From: Ampelomyces quisqualis
Taxonomy: Eukaryota; Ascomycota; Dothideomycetes; Pleosporales; Phaeosphaeriaceae
DNA length: 64,000 bases
Direction: 5' to 3'
NCBI GenBank assembly: GCA_018398575.1
Contig: JAGTXZ010000009.1
Span: 186,001 to 250,000 of the forward strand
Positions within the stretch are counted from its first letter, which is position 1. The number at the start of each line of letters is the position of its first letter. The translations under genes and the position numbers were made by a program. Shown here in pieces: positions 12,841-24,802 of this stretch. The notes under the pieces were generated by a model. It was not told where the DNA came from, did no database searches, and saw only the letters and a list, made by a program, of their open reading frames with translations.

Positions 12841-15470
12841 GATTATTAGAAAAAGAGCTAGAAGTACTCTAAGAATATATCTAAGTAAACCTAAAGAAAG
12901 GTTTTATCTAAGTATTAGAATTACTAGCTAGATACCTAATTATGTTTGTACTAAAGAAGAACAGCAAACTATAACTATGTATTAACTTTTAGAAACTTAA
13001 TAATATTATAGTTAAGAATTAATACCTACTACCTAACATTTTAGAACTATAGGATTAATTAGCTTATGCAAAGATCTTTACAGCATTAGATCTAAGAGGC
13101 GCGTACAACCTTATACGCATAAAGAAAGGTAAAGAATAAAAGATAGCGTTCTAAACACGCTACAGCTACTATAAGTACTTAGTAATGCTATTTAGTTTTA
13201 CTAACGCTCTAGCAACGTGTTAAGCACTTATTAACAATATGCTTAGAAAACACTTTAACATATTTGTTATTATATACCTTAATAATATTCTTATATATTT
13301 AGAAAATAAAAAGGAATATATAGAACATGTTTATACAATTCTAACACTACTAGAAAAGTTCTTCTTAGCAGTAGACTCTAACAAATACAAATAGTACTAG
13401 AAAGAAGTAGAATTTCTAGGGTGCATAGTTAAGAAGAATAGAGTATAAATAAGTAAGGATAAGATTAAAGTTGTTAGAGATTAGCTAACGCCTACTATAG
13501 TAAAGGACATCTAATCCTTTCTAGGCTTTGTTAACTTTAATTAACAGTTTATTTAGAACTTTTTACTAATTACTACGCTACTTACTAAACTTATATAAAA
13601 AGACATACCTTAGAGATAGATAGAAGAATAAAACTAGGCATTTAAGACGCTTAAAGGCGCTTATATCGCACTACCTGTTCTTATTGCATTTAGAAGTAGA
13701 GAGCTGCTTAGATTTGAAACTAACGCATTAGATTTAGCAATTGAAATGTGCGTAAAACAAGAATAAGATAGAAAATAGTATCTAATAGCCTACTACTTAC
13801 AAAAGTTTACACTACTAGAAGAAAATTATAACGTACACAATAAAGAACTACTTGCAATTGTAGTAGCACTTAAATATTAGAGAATCTACACAGAGAGTTA
13901 CTTAGATCTTATAATATACTTAGACTATAAAAACCTAACAACCTTTACTACTACTAAAGTACTTAATTAAAGACAAGTATAATAGTTAGAGATGTTAGGA
14001 CAATATAAGTTTAAAATTGTCTATACACCTAGAAAAGACAATAGTAGAGTAGACGCTCTTAGCTAAAGATTAGATATTGCTAGAACTAAAACTATTAACA
14101 GCTTAAGCATCCTTAAAAGATAAGATAACAGATCTTTTGAACTAGCACAATATATTAACAGCCTTACAATAAAAATTAGAATTAATGTCTTAGAAGAATT
14201 ATAGGAATTGATTATACGTTAATACTACAATAATACAGTATACAGTTATTCTAGAGTAAGCTAAACTATAGAACTAATTTAACAGAATTACTAGTTTAGA
14301 AATATAAAGGATAAAATAAGCGCTTATATTAAGAAATGTGCAGACTGTTAACGCAACAAACATAGTATACACGCACCTTATAGAGAAATGCAGCTAATAG
14401 AGCTTCTAACTAAGCCTTAGACTAATATATTAATAGACTTTGTAACAAGACTACTACTGTTAAAAGACTCTGCTACAGAATTAGCCTATAACGCTATTAT
14501 GGTTGTAGTAGATTGCTTTACTAAGTACGCTATAATGCTACTCTTTTAATAAGACTACACAGCTGTTTAGCTAGCGCATATACTTAAGGATAGACTTATT
14601 AGATACTATAGCATACTAAAGTTAATTATTAGCAATTGAGACAAACTCTTTACGTTAAATTATTAGACTACCTTAATAGCAGAAATTAAGACGTAACAGA
14701 AGCTATTAATAGCTTACTATCCTTAAACTAATAGCTAAACAGAAAGAATAAACAGAACTATAAAGACGTATCTTAAGATATATAGCAACCTACAACAGAT
14801 AAATTGGGTTTTGCTATTACTAATAGCATAGTTAGCCTATAATAACAAATTGTCTAAAGCTACAGGTAAGATACTATACTTTGCAAACTATAGATAACAC
14901 CTAAATCTCTTTACAAGAATATTACCTAGCCTAAAGGCTAAAGCTGCTATACAGATAGTAGAAGAAATAAAGAAAACTTATATTGAAATAGAAGAACAAA
15001 TACAACACGCTTAGACACAAAGTATCTTATATATTAACTAGAAACAAAAAATAGTACTTTAGCTAAAAGAGGGGGATAAGGTGTATCTCTACACTAAAAA
15101 TCTATGCACAAAACAACTAAGCAAAGGACTTAACTACGTTAAAGTTAGACTGTTTTTGATTTTAAAGAGAAACAGACTAGTTATATATACACTTAAGCTC
15201 CTGCTAGATGTAAAGATCTACTTTAGATTCTACGTAAGCCTACTAGAACTAGCTAACCTAGAAACACTATTACAGCGAACCTTCTGCTACAAACTAGAAG
15301 AAGAAAACAAGTTTAAAGTAGAAAGAATTCTTGATTACTAACAATACAGAATACAACTTAGCAAACAAGAATTCTTAGTAAAATAGTTAGGATACAACAA
15401 AACAGAAAATACATAGGAACTAGAAACAAACCTTACAAACTACTACTAGCTTTTGGTACAGTACTGTTAA
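12841..15470 (+). pseudogene. pol remnant of Gypsy B1 (RT, RNase H, integrase, chromodomain)
   Basis: Reading the plus strand gives reverse-transcriptase landmarks (LDLRGAYN near 13,090; a degraded catalytic box YLNNILIYLEN near 13,270, where DD is expected and NN is seen), RNase H (YTPRKDNSRVDALS near 14,025-14,070), an integrase core (P-stop-TNILIDFVTRLL near 14,410 and VDCFTKYA near 14,510) and a chromodomain-like end (FKVERILDY, then EFLVK-stop-LGYN near 15,310-15,400). One open stretch of 86 codons survives at 15,081-15,341, covering the integrase tail. Dozens of TAG/TAA stops make it non-functional. Confidence 0.85.
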
Positions 15471-15489
15471 TACTTTTTTACAAAAAAGA

Positions 15490-15935
15490 CTAATCTACTG
15501 TTGCAGCACCTAACGCTGCGTTAGGGTTTACAGACGCAATCTTGGAATTAAGTTACTTAACAGTTTTAAGCGCCTCTAGTTTGTTTACAGATAAGAGACT
15601 CTTATTAAAGATCTCTTGCTCCTTCTGTTGCAACAATTTCTTTTGGTTACAAAGCTTCTTAAGCTTTGTCTGTGCCTAACGCGCTTACTGCAGCGCAGCC
15701 TTAGCTATGTCTTCTTTAACACAAAGCCTAGCCTTCTTAGTATCTTCTATTTACTTAAGACGCTCTATCTCTTTATTAATTTTTAAGAAATCTAGCAATA
15801 GTATGTCTACTAGCTTATAATGCGCAACGTTGCTACGCACGCAGTGTGCGCACTTTGCATTTAAGAAGAATAGCTTACAAGGCAACTGCCTCTTTACACA
15901 ATAGGTATAGGAGACTATTGCAACAACGCCTAAAG
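15490..15935 (-). pseudogene. antisense ORF remnant of Gypsy B1 (C-x2-C plus coiled-coil-like)
   Basis: On the strand opposite to pol, between the chromodomain and the 3' LTR, a frame reads CVKRQLPCK, then KCAHCVR (about 15,837-15,859), followed by a Lys/Glu/Leu-rich heptad-like stretch (FLKINKEIERLK) and a final segment near 15,490. Almost all stops in it are TAA or TAG, consistent with damaged Gln codons. The KC-x2-CVR motif is shared with the antisense frame of B2 even though the rest has diverged. Product unknown; no start codon could be fixed. Confidence 0.55.
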
Positions 15936-16031
15936 ATTTAATTTAATTAGCTAGACAATTATAATACTTTCTAGTACAAGACAAGATTAGTAAACTTATA
16001 AGGACATTAAGTTAAGGAAGGAGAGAGGTAG

Positions 16032-16549
16032 TGTTACAATCTAGGATTAAACAACTAAGAAGCTTTGCCTTATAAACACTAAAGTCTGTAACTAAGTAGT
16101 AAGCTAAGTTAAGACGCTAAGAAACAAATTACGTAAGCGTACTAGCAAGTACTAGTAAGACTAGAAAAGCTTAGCATGCTAAGACACACTAGGATAACAG
16201 GATCTATCGTACTAGCAAGTACTAGTAAGACTAGAAGGACTTAGTATACTAAGACACACTAGGACAACAGAATCTAACTAAAGTATATAAAACCTCTTTA
16301 GTATATAAGAACTATAATAAACTCTTATAGATTATTGTGTTTAACTTATATTACAGACGCTTAAGTTAGTTATATTAAGCTATCTAACTATTGTTACTCT
16401 TTTTAGAAAGCCTTAGCCTTTACTATCTTAGTAACAATACCCTCTGTATCTAAAGCAACTCTGCATTTATCTGCGAAAACTAACCTTAGCTATATATCTA
16501 GTCTACACTAGTATTCTTATTGTTTGCTACTAGACTAACAGTCTTAACA
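16032..16549 (+). repeat. 3' LTR of Gypsy B1
   Basis: Starts TGTTACAATC directly after a purine-rich tract (AAGGAAGGAGAGAGG), typical of a polypurine tract, and ends GTCTTAACA. The right part (from about 16,280) matches the LTRs of B2, while the left part is different sequence and carries a 70-bp tandem duplication. TATATAA-like bases near 16,285 may mark the promoter. Confidence 0.88.
16136..16275 (+). repeat. 70-bp tandem duplication in the U3 region of the B1 LTR
   Basis: Two adjacent 70-bp units (16,136-16,205 and 16,206-16,275), both containing ACTAGCAAGTACTAGTAAGA and ending in a GACACACTAGGA-type segment. They differ by a few transitions. Duplicated U3 segments often act as enhancers in LTR elements; here that is inference. 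Confidence 0.85.
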
Positions 16550-16564
16550 AGGTACTATAAGAGG

Positions 16565-16863
16565 TATAACAAGCACATGCAAACACATGTTATATCTAAT
16601 ACCTTATAAAGGCTTAGTAACAGATTATGTAAGAAGCTAGTAGATTAGAACTAAAAGCGCTCTAATAGCGCTCTAACTTAGCTGCTACGCCTACTATAAA
16701 TATAAGCCTATAGCATAGATAGAGGACAAGTTTCTCTTGTCCTTTTGTACAAGACCTATAGGTGTATAGCTAATCTAGAATCTCTAATACAATACGCACT
16801 CCTATATGCCTCTAATACGTATCTAATTTAATCTTAATAGCTGTACCTACCTACGTTGTTACA
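16565..16863 (+). repeat. 5' LTR of Gypsy C
   Basis: 299 bp, beginning TATAACAAGCACATG (TG end mutated to TA) and ending TTGTTACA. It is nearly the same as 30,289-30,587. The contents include a short palindromic pair around ACAAGTTTCTCTTGT. Confidence 0.92.
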
Positions 16864-17903
16864 TTACAAGAGAAACTTTGTCTTACTAGTAATAGCATTT
16901 AGATAATATTGCTATTTACTTTTAAAAAGATTGCGTTAAAACGTCTAGAACTCTATCTAAATTAGATCTGTTTGCAACCTTAAATCTATTAAACACAGTT
17001 AGGATCTCTTAGATCTCTTAACAGCTAAAGCCTTTAGGTTTAGATCTTCCTATTAACATAATAGTTAGAATTACTTTAGAAAAGTTGCGTTTAGCGCTAC
17101 AATAGAAACTTAGAGACTATTAATAACCTAGGAGTATTAGAGGCAACGCTAATAACTCCCCCTAAAGAACTAACCCTAGGAGCCTTCCTCTAAGACAACT
17201 CTGTATTAACTGTAACAACCTAGTAACAGAGTGCTAAAGCAAAAAAGACAGACACTAAAGAACCTTCTTAGCCTAAAGCTGCACTAAATCTAACTCCTGC
17301 CTAAATAGAGGTTAATTAATTACAACAAGATTTAAAACAGGCTTTAGCAGAAATTAATTCCCTTAAGAAAGGACTAACTCTGTTAATAGGACTAGATAAG
17401 CCTCTACCTACTACTAAATTACCTTAGAACAATTCTACACTCTGCTATTTATCTAACAGCTCTATATCTAAGTACTTACATTACTATAAAGGCTCTTGCT
17501 AACTTTAACAATCTAAGAAAACGCCTAATATAGACAATCTTAGTAATAGAAAAGATTCTACCTTCTGCTAATAGCAGGCCTCTATCTAAGATTAACTTAA
17601 GATTAACTTAGATTACTATTAGACTAAAAGACTACGCATAGCCTTAGTATAGGGCTACACTATAGAATTAGCTAAGGGCTATCTTAAGCTACAATATTTA
17701 TTAGATACTAATTAAAAGTAATTCTAGAACGCTAAGCAAATATTTAGGCTACTTAAGTCTTACTTTATTACAGGTAACAAGGTAGCTAAAAGCTAAGCAG
17801 CTTTTAATTAAATGCAGATAACTAAAAAAAAAACGTTCTCTTTATTTAAAGCTAGGTTTCTAAGTTCTGTAGTTAAGGGATGTGTACCTTCTTTAGAGTA
17901 GTT

Positions 17904-18404
17904 TGTTACAATCCTAGATCTGCACAGCCAATTATTTAGTACAAACCTAACATAACCTAACGCAGGCTGGTAACAAAGGACACATAGAATAGATTACGTA
18001 ACGTAGCTTACAAGTAGATCTATAAGCTTACGCCTTGGCGCGTAAGAAGGACCTAACGCACGTAAGTGCGCTTACGCAGCTTACAGTAAGCTTTGTAAGT
18101 ACTACAACTTAGTATAACAAGCTTACGCTTTAACAAGTAAGCTTAAGGATCTCTTATAGTATATAGGAACTATAATAAACCCTTATAAATTATTGTGTTT
18201 AACTTATGTTACAGACGCTTAAGTTAGTAACTAGCTATCTAACTATTGTTACTCTTTTTAGAAAGCCCTAGCCTTTACTGTCTTAGTAACAATACCCTTT
18301 GTATCTAAAGTAACTCTGCACTTATCTGCAAAAACTAACCTTAGCTGTACTTCTAGTCTACACTAGTATTCTTATTGTTTGCTACTAGACTAACAGTCTT
18401 AACA
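17904..18404 (+). repeat. 5' LTR of Gypsy B2
   Basis: 501 bp, TGTTACAATC to GTCTTAACA. It matches 24,302-24,802 apart from transitions. The left part has an internal inverted arrangement of AAGCTTACGC-type words around 18,020-18,140. Confidence 0.93.
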
Positions 18405-18449
18405 CTTTAAACACTCTTATAATAAGCAGCAATATTGCAATAGATACAC

Positions 18450-21400
18450 CTAAGCATTTCTAAGTAGGATAACCTAGACTTAAGGTTAACAAACCTAATC
18501 TCTACTATAGAGACTGTAACAAACTTAAGACCTAGATTCTCTAGTTTAACAGGCACTTCTATGTAGAAGATAAGATTAAGAACGTAGACAAAGTTATCCT
18601 TGCTACAACCTATATAAGAGGCGACACTAAGAAATAGGTACTTCTAATTATCTAGAAATATATAGATAATAACATTATAGACAAAGATAACACTAACCTT
18701 GTAAAAGACTAGTAAGCGTTTAAAACACGCTTGCAATAGATCTTCTTACCTTTTAAAGAATCTGTAATTGCAGAACAGAAAATTTAAAGTCTAAAGCAAA
18801 CCTAATTAACTGCTAACTATACTAACGTCTTTTAATAATACACTAAACAAATCTAGTAGGATAATACTGCTTTAACACGCATGTATAAATAAGGCCTTAA
18901 GGCTACTGTATAAGCTAAACTTATGCGTAGCAGAACACACGTTACTACTCTTAAAAAACTTTAAAATAAAGCTATTTGCCTAGACAACAAACTCTACAAA
19001 TTAGCACTTAAAGATAGGTTATACTCTGCACGTCTGCTGCTAGGACACAAAGGATTTTGCCTAAACAAAAAACATTAGGAACAAATATAACTAAATAAAG
19101 GACAACAGCGCTACTACTTTAGACAAGGAACTTATTAACTACGCCTACTAGGAGTATACTTAGGATACAGACCTAAAGCTATGCACTTAGACAACCTTAA
19201 CAAAGGCCTAGAACAGAAAAGTTACTTAAAGAAACAACTACTAAGAGATAGGCTTAACAAAAACAAGATTACCTGTTACAATTGTAATAAGGTTAGACAT
19301 TATACGCAAGACTGTTGCTCTAAGAACAAAGTTACACGCTAGCTTAACGTGTTAACTAATACTTTAGAGGAAGATGTTAAAGAATAGATTGTAATTAAGG
19401 ATTAACTTATTATCTAAACAACTAATAGACTACTAATAATAGAATAGATAGAAGACACCTCTACTATATTAACTAATAACTAGGTCTTAACTAACTCTGC
19501 GTTATCTTACAATTAGGAATAGGACTATAATATTAAATAATTCTAACAGATAGGACTACTCCTACTGCAAACACAACAAAATATTTACAACTAGTATAAC
19601 TAAACTAACAAAGTTAACTAAGAATATATAGAACAATGTTACTAATCTTTATAAGCCTATTATACTCTCTAGATAAACAAGTACTCTCTAAATATAGATA
19701 GAGTTACAGAGAGGAAACAATTGCTATACCTAGGAAACAGAGTCTATAGGACATGGGATTAACAACAGACTACAAAGGTCTACAATACCTAGAAAGACTA
19801 AGAACTTACACTAGACAAGCTAGACATATACTTATTACTAGCTAGCCCTAAACTAGTACGCTAGAATGCAATAGTTAGAGGACTGTGTCTAGAGACAGAC
19901 GCAGTTAGACTATATAAGATATGCTGTAACTTACACATAAAGTAGACATGCTATACTAATAATAGATAAGCATTAGTACTAAGCCCTATGCTTATAAAAT
20001 ACTAGGATAGGAAGGCGAACAAATTGCATTAAATTCTACTTATAAATAAATACCTACAGGATCTTTATAATCTAAAACATAGACTTCTATTATAGACAGT
20101 ATACAACAGCAACTACTGCCTAACGCACTACAGTAGTATAGTTAACTAATACTTTTCTTAGCAGAAGAGACCTTGCAAGTACTAATAGTATAATTGCCCT
20201 AAAGATACCTGCGCAAATTATCTATACAATAAACAAATTATAGGAAGTTTTCTTAATATATTAGAGGAAGAAAGCACATCTAATAGAATACTTGTTAATA
20301 GCAACTGCATAAACTACACATAGCAGTTCTGCTTACAACTAGAATGCAAGAAGTATTATAATAACAAAGAAGCTAACAGATATAAGAAGAATAAGTCTTT
20401 TTTAGAGTTAACCTTAGACTCTAGAGAGAGACCTAGAGCTGTAACGCAATTAACTTAGCCAAGCTTATAAAACTTATAGTAAGAGTTAACAGAAAAAGGA
20501 TAAAGGCGCTTCTAGATTTAGGATTACAAGTAAACTATATTTTAGGCAATGCCTTGTTAAGAGCTAGGCTCTAACTTTGCTAGAAACAACAATTATATAA
20601 ACTTTATATTGCGAATAGAGAGTAGATGCCTAATAAGTTACTTATTAGATATAAGACTACTATAGAACTTAACATTTAAGGGACCAAATAGGAAATATAC
20701 TTAGATGTCTTTGGATTAGCTACTTACAACATTATATTAGGACTTCTATAGTTTAGAGAGAATAGCCTACAGATAGACTAAGGGAAAAGATCTATCTCTC
20801 TAGGGAATTACAACAATACAACAGATTCTAAGCCTACGTATTAGTAGCGTTTAATAGTAGATAAGAAGACAATTAATAATATTGCTTTAACTAAGACGCA
20901 GTTAAAGACACAACTAGTTAACTTAGATAATTAAGGAAGAAATACTAATACATTACAAGTTTTAAAAAAACGTGTAACTTCTAACATACCTAAGGAATAC
21001 AAAAAGTTTAAGAAACTATTCTTAGAAGAAACAGGTCTAGAAGTACTGCCTAAGCATTAGGAGTAGGACTATAAGATTGTCTTAGAAGAAGGGAAAAGGC
21101 TAACCTTTAGACTAATCTATAGATTATTAGAAAAAGAGCTAGAAGCGCTCTAAGAATATATCTAAGTAAACCTAAAGAAAGGTTTTATCTAAGCATTAGA
21201 ATTACTAGCTAGATACTTAATTATGTTTATACTAAAGAAAAACAGCAAACTATAACTATGTATTAACTTTTAGAAACTTAATAACATTACAGTTAAGAAT
21301 TAATACCTACTACTTAACATTTTAGAACTACAAGATTAACTAGCTTATGCAAAGATTTTTACAGCATTAGATCTAAGAGGCGCGTACAACCTTATACGCA

Positions 21401-23720
21401 TAAAGAAAGGCAAAGAATAGAAGATAGTGTTTAGAACACGCTATAGCTACTATAAGTACTTAGTAATGCTATTTAGTCTTACTAACGCTCTAGCAACGTA
21501 TTAAGCACTTATTAATAATGTGCTTAGAGAACACTTTAACATATTTATTATAGCATACTTTAATAATATTCTTATCTATTTAGAAAATAAGAAGAAACAT
21601 ACAGAACATATTTATACAATTCTAGCGCTACTAAAAAAGTTCTTTCTAGTAGTAGACCTTAATAAGTGTAAATAGCACTAGAAAGAAGTAGAATTCCTAG
21701 GATGCATAGTTAGAAAGAATAGAGTACAAATAAGCAAGGACAAGATTAAAGTTGTTAGAGATTAGCTAACGCTTACTACAGTAAAGGATATCTAATTCTT
21801 TTTAGGCTTTATTAACTTTAATTAACAGTTTATTTAGAACTTTTTACTAATTGCTACGCTACTTACTAAACTTATACAAAAAGACATACCTTAGAGATAG
21901 ATAGAAGAACAAAGTTAGGCATTTAAGACGCTTAAAGACGCTTGTATAACACTACTTGTCCTTATTACATTTAGAAGCAGAGAGCTGCTTAGATTTAAAA
22001 CTAACGTATTAGATTTAGCAATTAAAATGTGTGTAAAACAAGAACAAGATAAGAAATAGCACCTAATAGCCTACTACTTACAAAAGTTTACACTACTAGA
22101 AGAAAATTACAACGTATACAACAAAGAACTACTTACAATTGTAGTAGTACTTAAACATTAGAGAATCTACACAGAGAGTTGCTTAGATCTTATAATATAC
22201 TTAGACTACAAAAACCTAACAACTTTTACTACTACTAAAGTACTTAATTAAAGACAAGTATAATAGTTAGAGATGTTAGGACAATATAAGTTTAAAATTG
22301 TCTATACACCTAGAAAAGACAATAGTAGAGTAGACGCTCTTAGCTAAAGGTTAGATATTACTAGAACTAAAACTATTAACAGCTTAAGCATCTTTAAAAG
22401 ACAAAACAACAGATCTCTTAGACTAGCAAGATATATTAACAACCTAACAATAAAGATTAGAATTAATGTCCTAGAAGAACTACAGGAATTAATTATACAA
22501 TAACACTATAATAACACTATATACAGTTATCCTAGAGTAAGCCAAACTATAGAACTAATTTAATAGAATTACTAGTTTAAAAACATAAAGGATAAAGTAA
22601 GCGCTTATATTAAGAAATGTGCAGGCTGTTAACGTAATAAACACAGTACACACGCACCTTATAAAAAAATGCAGCCAATAGAGCTCCTAACTAAGCCTTA
22701 GACTAACATATTAATAGACTTTGTAACAGAACTACTACTGTTAAAAGACCTTGCTACAGGATTAGCCTATAACGCTATTATAGTTATAGTAGATTGCTTT
22801 ACTAAATACGCTATAATGCTATCCTTTTAACAAGACTACACAGCTATTTAGCTGGCGCACGTACTTAAGGATAGACTTATTAGATACTATAGCATACCAA
22901 AGTTAATTATTAGCAATTAGGACAAACTCTTTACGTTAAATTATTAGACTACCTTAATAGCAGAAATTGAGACGCAACAGAAGCTATTAACAGCTTATTA
23001 TCTCTAAACAGATAGCTAGACAAAAAGAACAAACAGAACTATAAAAACGTATCTTAAGATATACAGTAACTTGTAACAAACAAATTAGGTTTTGCTATTA
23101 CCAATAGCATAGTTAGCCTACAACAACAAATTATCTAAAGCTATAGGCAAGACGCTATACTTCGCAAACTACAGACAATATCTAAATCTCTTTACAAGAA
23201 CACTACCTAGCCTAAGAGCTAAAGCTGCTATACAGATAGCAGAAGAAATAAAGAAGACCTATATTAAAATAAAAGAACAAATACAACACGCTTAGACACA
23301 GAGCATCTTATATGTTAACAGAAAATAAAAAACAGCACCTTAGCTAAAAGAAGGGGATAAGGTATATCTTTACACTAAAAATTTACGCACAAAACAACTA
23401 AGCAAAGGACTTAACTACGTTAAAGTTAGACTGTTTTTAATTTTAAAGAAAAACAAACTAGTTACATATACACTTAAGCTCCTGCTAGATGCAAAGATCT
23501 ACTTTAGATTTTACGTAAGCCTACTAGAACTAGCTAACCTAGAAACACTATTACAGCAAACCTTTTGCTACAAACTTAAAGAAGAAACTAAATTTAAAGT
23601 TAAAAGAATAATAACACACTAAGGCAATAACTATTAAAAGGAATACCTAGTTAAATAGTTAGAATACAACAACTTAGAAAATATATAGGAACTAGCTATA
23701 AACCTTACAAATTGCTAATA
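18450..23720 (+). pseudogene. gag-pol remnant of Gypsy B2
   Basis: A gag CCHC knuckle at 19,274-19,315 reads C-Y-N-C-N-K-V-R-H-Y-T-Q-D-C with all four zinc ligands kept. A retropepsin-like segment near 20,500-20,540 reads ALLDLGLQVN where D-S/T-G is expected, so the Ser/Thr is lost. The RT (21,122 on) shows LDLRGAYN and a degraded catalytic box YFNNILIYLEN near 21,560. RNase H ends YTPRKDNSRVDALS (about 22,310). Integrase shows ILIDFVTE and VDCFTKYA (about 22,715-22,805). The chromodomain-like end is near 23,580-23,720. The many stops are nearly all TAG or TAA. Confidence 0.85.
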
Positions 23721-24211
23721 ACTACTAAACTAGTACTAAAACTTGCAGAGGTGTTAAGCAAGTTAAGAGTAGCCTACATAGCTAGAGAGTAACCTGTTAG
23801 CGCGTCTACAGCCAGATAGTCTAACGCCTCTGCCTAGATATTCTTGCCTAATTTCTCTAACTTCTGTGTAAGGCACTTAGCCTTCTAATGCGCTCTATCT
23901 TTTGCCTGCGTAAGTATCTTCTTGTTGCGCAGTAGTTGCGCAATTACTTTAGCAAGCAATTTTTTATTTACTTCTACCTTTGCTTTATACTTTTTATAAG
24001 TATAGTCTAATAATTTCTAGAACAAGTTTACGCATAGACGCCTAATACGTACACACTTAGAACACTTTAGATAACGCAAACTCTTTAATGCTATAACAAA
24101 ACACTTTTAGTTATTAACAAAATAATAGTTGCAGGATATATTAGCAAGGGTTTTATGTTGTTAAATTTCTAGAGCAAGACGTAGTTGTTTCTTTTAAGAA
24201 TTAGAAGACAT
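23705..24211 (-). pseudogene. antisense ORF remnant of Gypsy B2 (CSKCVR protein)
   Basis: A 168-codon frame opposite to pol, from ATG 24,211 (MSSNS) to TAA at 23,705. It shows KCFVIALKSLRYLKCSKCVR (motif at about 24,048-24,070) followed by LCVN, then a Lys-rich heptad-like region (KAKVEVNKKLLAKVIAQLL), and ends overlapping the 3' edge of the chromodomain frame. Inner stops are TAG, TAA or lost Trp, so the original was probably one uninterrupted frame. It is the clearest of the four antisense frames. A small Cys-containing, coiled-coil protein is what the sequence shows; any role is unknown. Confidence 0.65.
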
Positions 24212-24301
24212 AACAACGCGCAAACCTTAAGATAAGATGCAGGGTACGCTTATAAAGATACAACTATAATTTAAGACAAATCTAGTACAGAAGAGGGATA
24301 G

Positions 24302-24802
24302 TGTTATAATTCTAGATCTGCACAGCTAATTATTTAGTACAAACCTAACATAACCTAACGCAGGCTAGTAACAAAAGACACATAGAATAGATTACGTAAC
24401 GTAGCTTATAAGTAGATCTGTAAGCTTACGCCTTAGCGTGTAAGAAGGACCTAACGCACGTAAGTGCGCTTACGCAGCTTATAGTAAGCTTTGTAAGTAC
24501 TACAACTTAGCATAACAAGCTTACGCTTTAACAAGTAAGCTTAAGAATCTCTTATAGTATATAGGAACTATAATAAACCCTTATAAATTATTGTGTTTAA
24601 CTTATGTTATAGACGCTTAAGTTAGTAACTAGCTATCTAACTATTGTTACTCTTTTTAGAAAGCCCTAGCCTTTACTGTCTTAGTAACAATACTCTCTAT
24701 ATCTAAAGCAACTCTGCACCTATCCGCGAAAACTAACCTTAGCTATACCTCTAGTCTACACTAGCATTCTTATTGTTTGCTACTAGACTAACAGTCTTAA
24801 CA
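24302..24802 (+). repeat. 3' LTR of Gypsy B2
   Basis: 501 bp, TGTTATAATT to GTCTTAACA, the same length as the 5' LTR. It is followed by the duplicated target TAGTT and then by the continuation of the Gypsy C gag frame. Confidence 0.93.

Larger units (their letters stand above)
12841..16549 (+). mobile_element. Ty3/Gypsy element B1, 3' portion (5' part lies left of the window)
   Basis: Plus-strand Gypsy fragment that begins mid reverse transcriptase, because Gypsy A inserted there, and ends in a 518-bp LTR at 16,549. Its pol is almost the same as that of the complete copy B2 over about 2.6 kb. Past the chromodomain the two diverge: they have different antisense regions and different LTR left halves. 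B1 itself sits in a Tc1/mariner element, of which 15 bp (16,550-16,564) remain before Gypsy C starts. Confidence 0.87.
17904..24802 (+). mobile_element. Ty3/Gypsy element B2, full length, RIP-degraded
   Basis: A 6,899-bp element with 501-bp LTRs at both ends and the 5-bp target duplication TAGTT (17,899-17,903 and 24,803-24,807). It inserted into the gag region of Gypsy C. Plus-strand order: LTR, gag with an intact CCHC knuckle, protease, RT, RNase H, integrase, chromodomain-like tail, antisense ORF, purine tract (AGAAGAGGGATAG), LTR. It is the reference copy for fragment B1. Confidence 0.93.

Noticed and set aside
15081..15341. 86-codon open frame as an independent gene
   Set aside because: It is the integrase tail of Gypsy B1 that happens to lack stops; B2 has the matching degraded segment.
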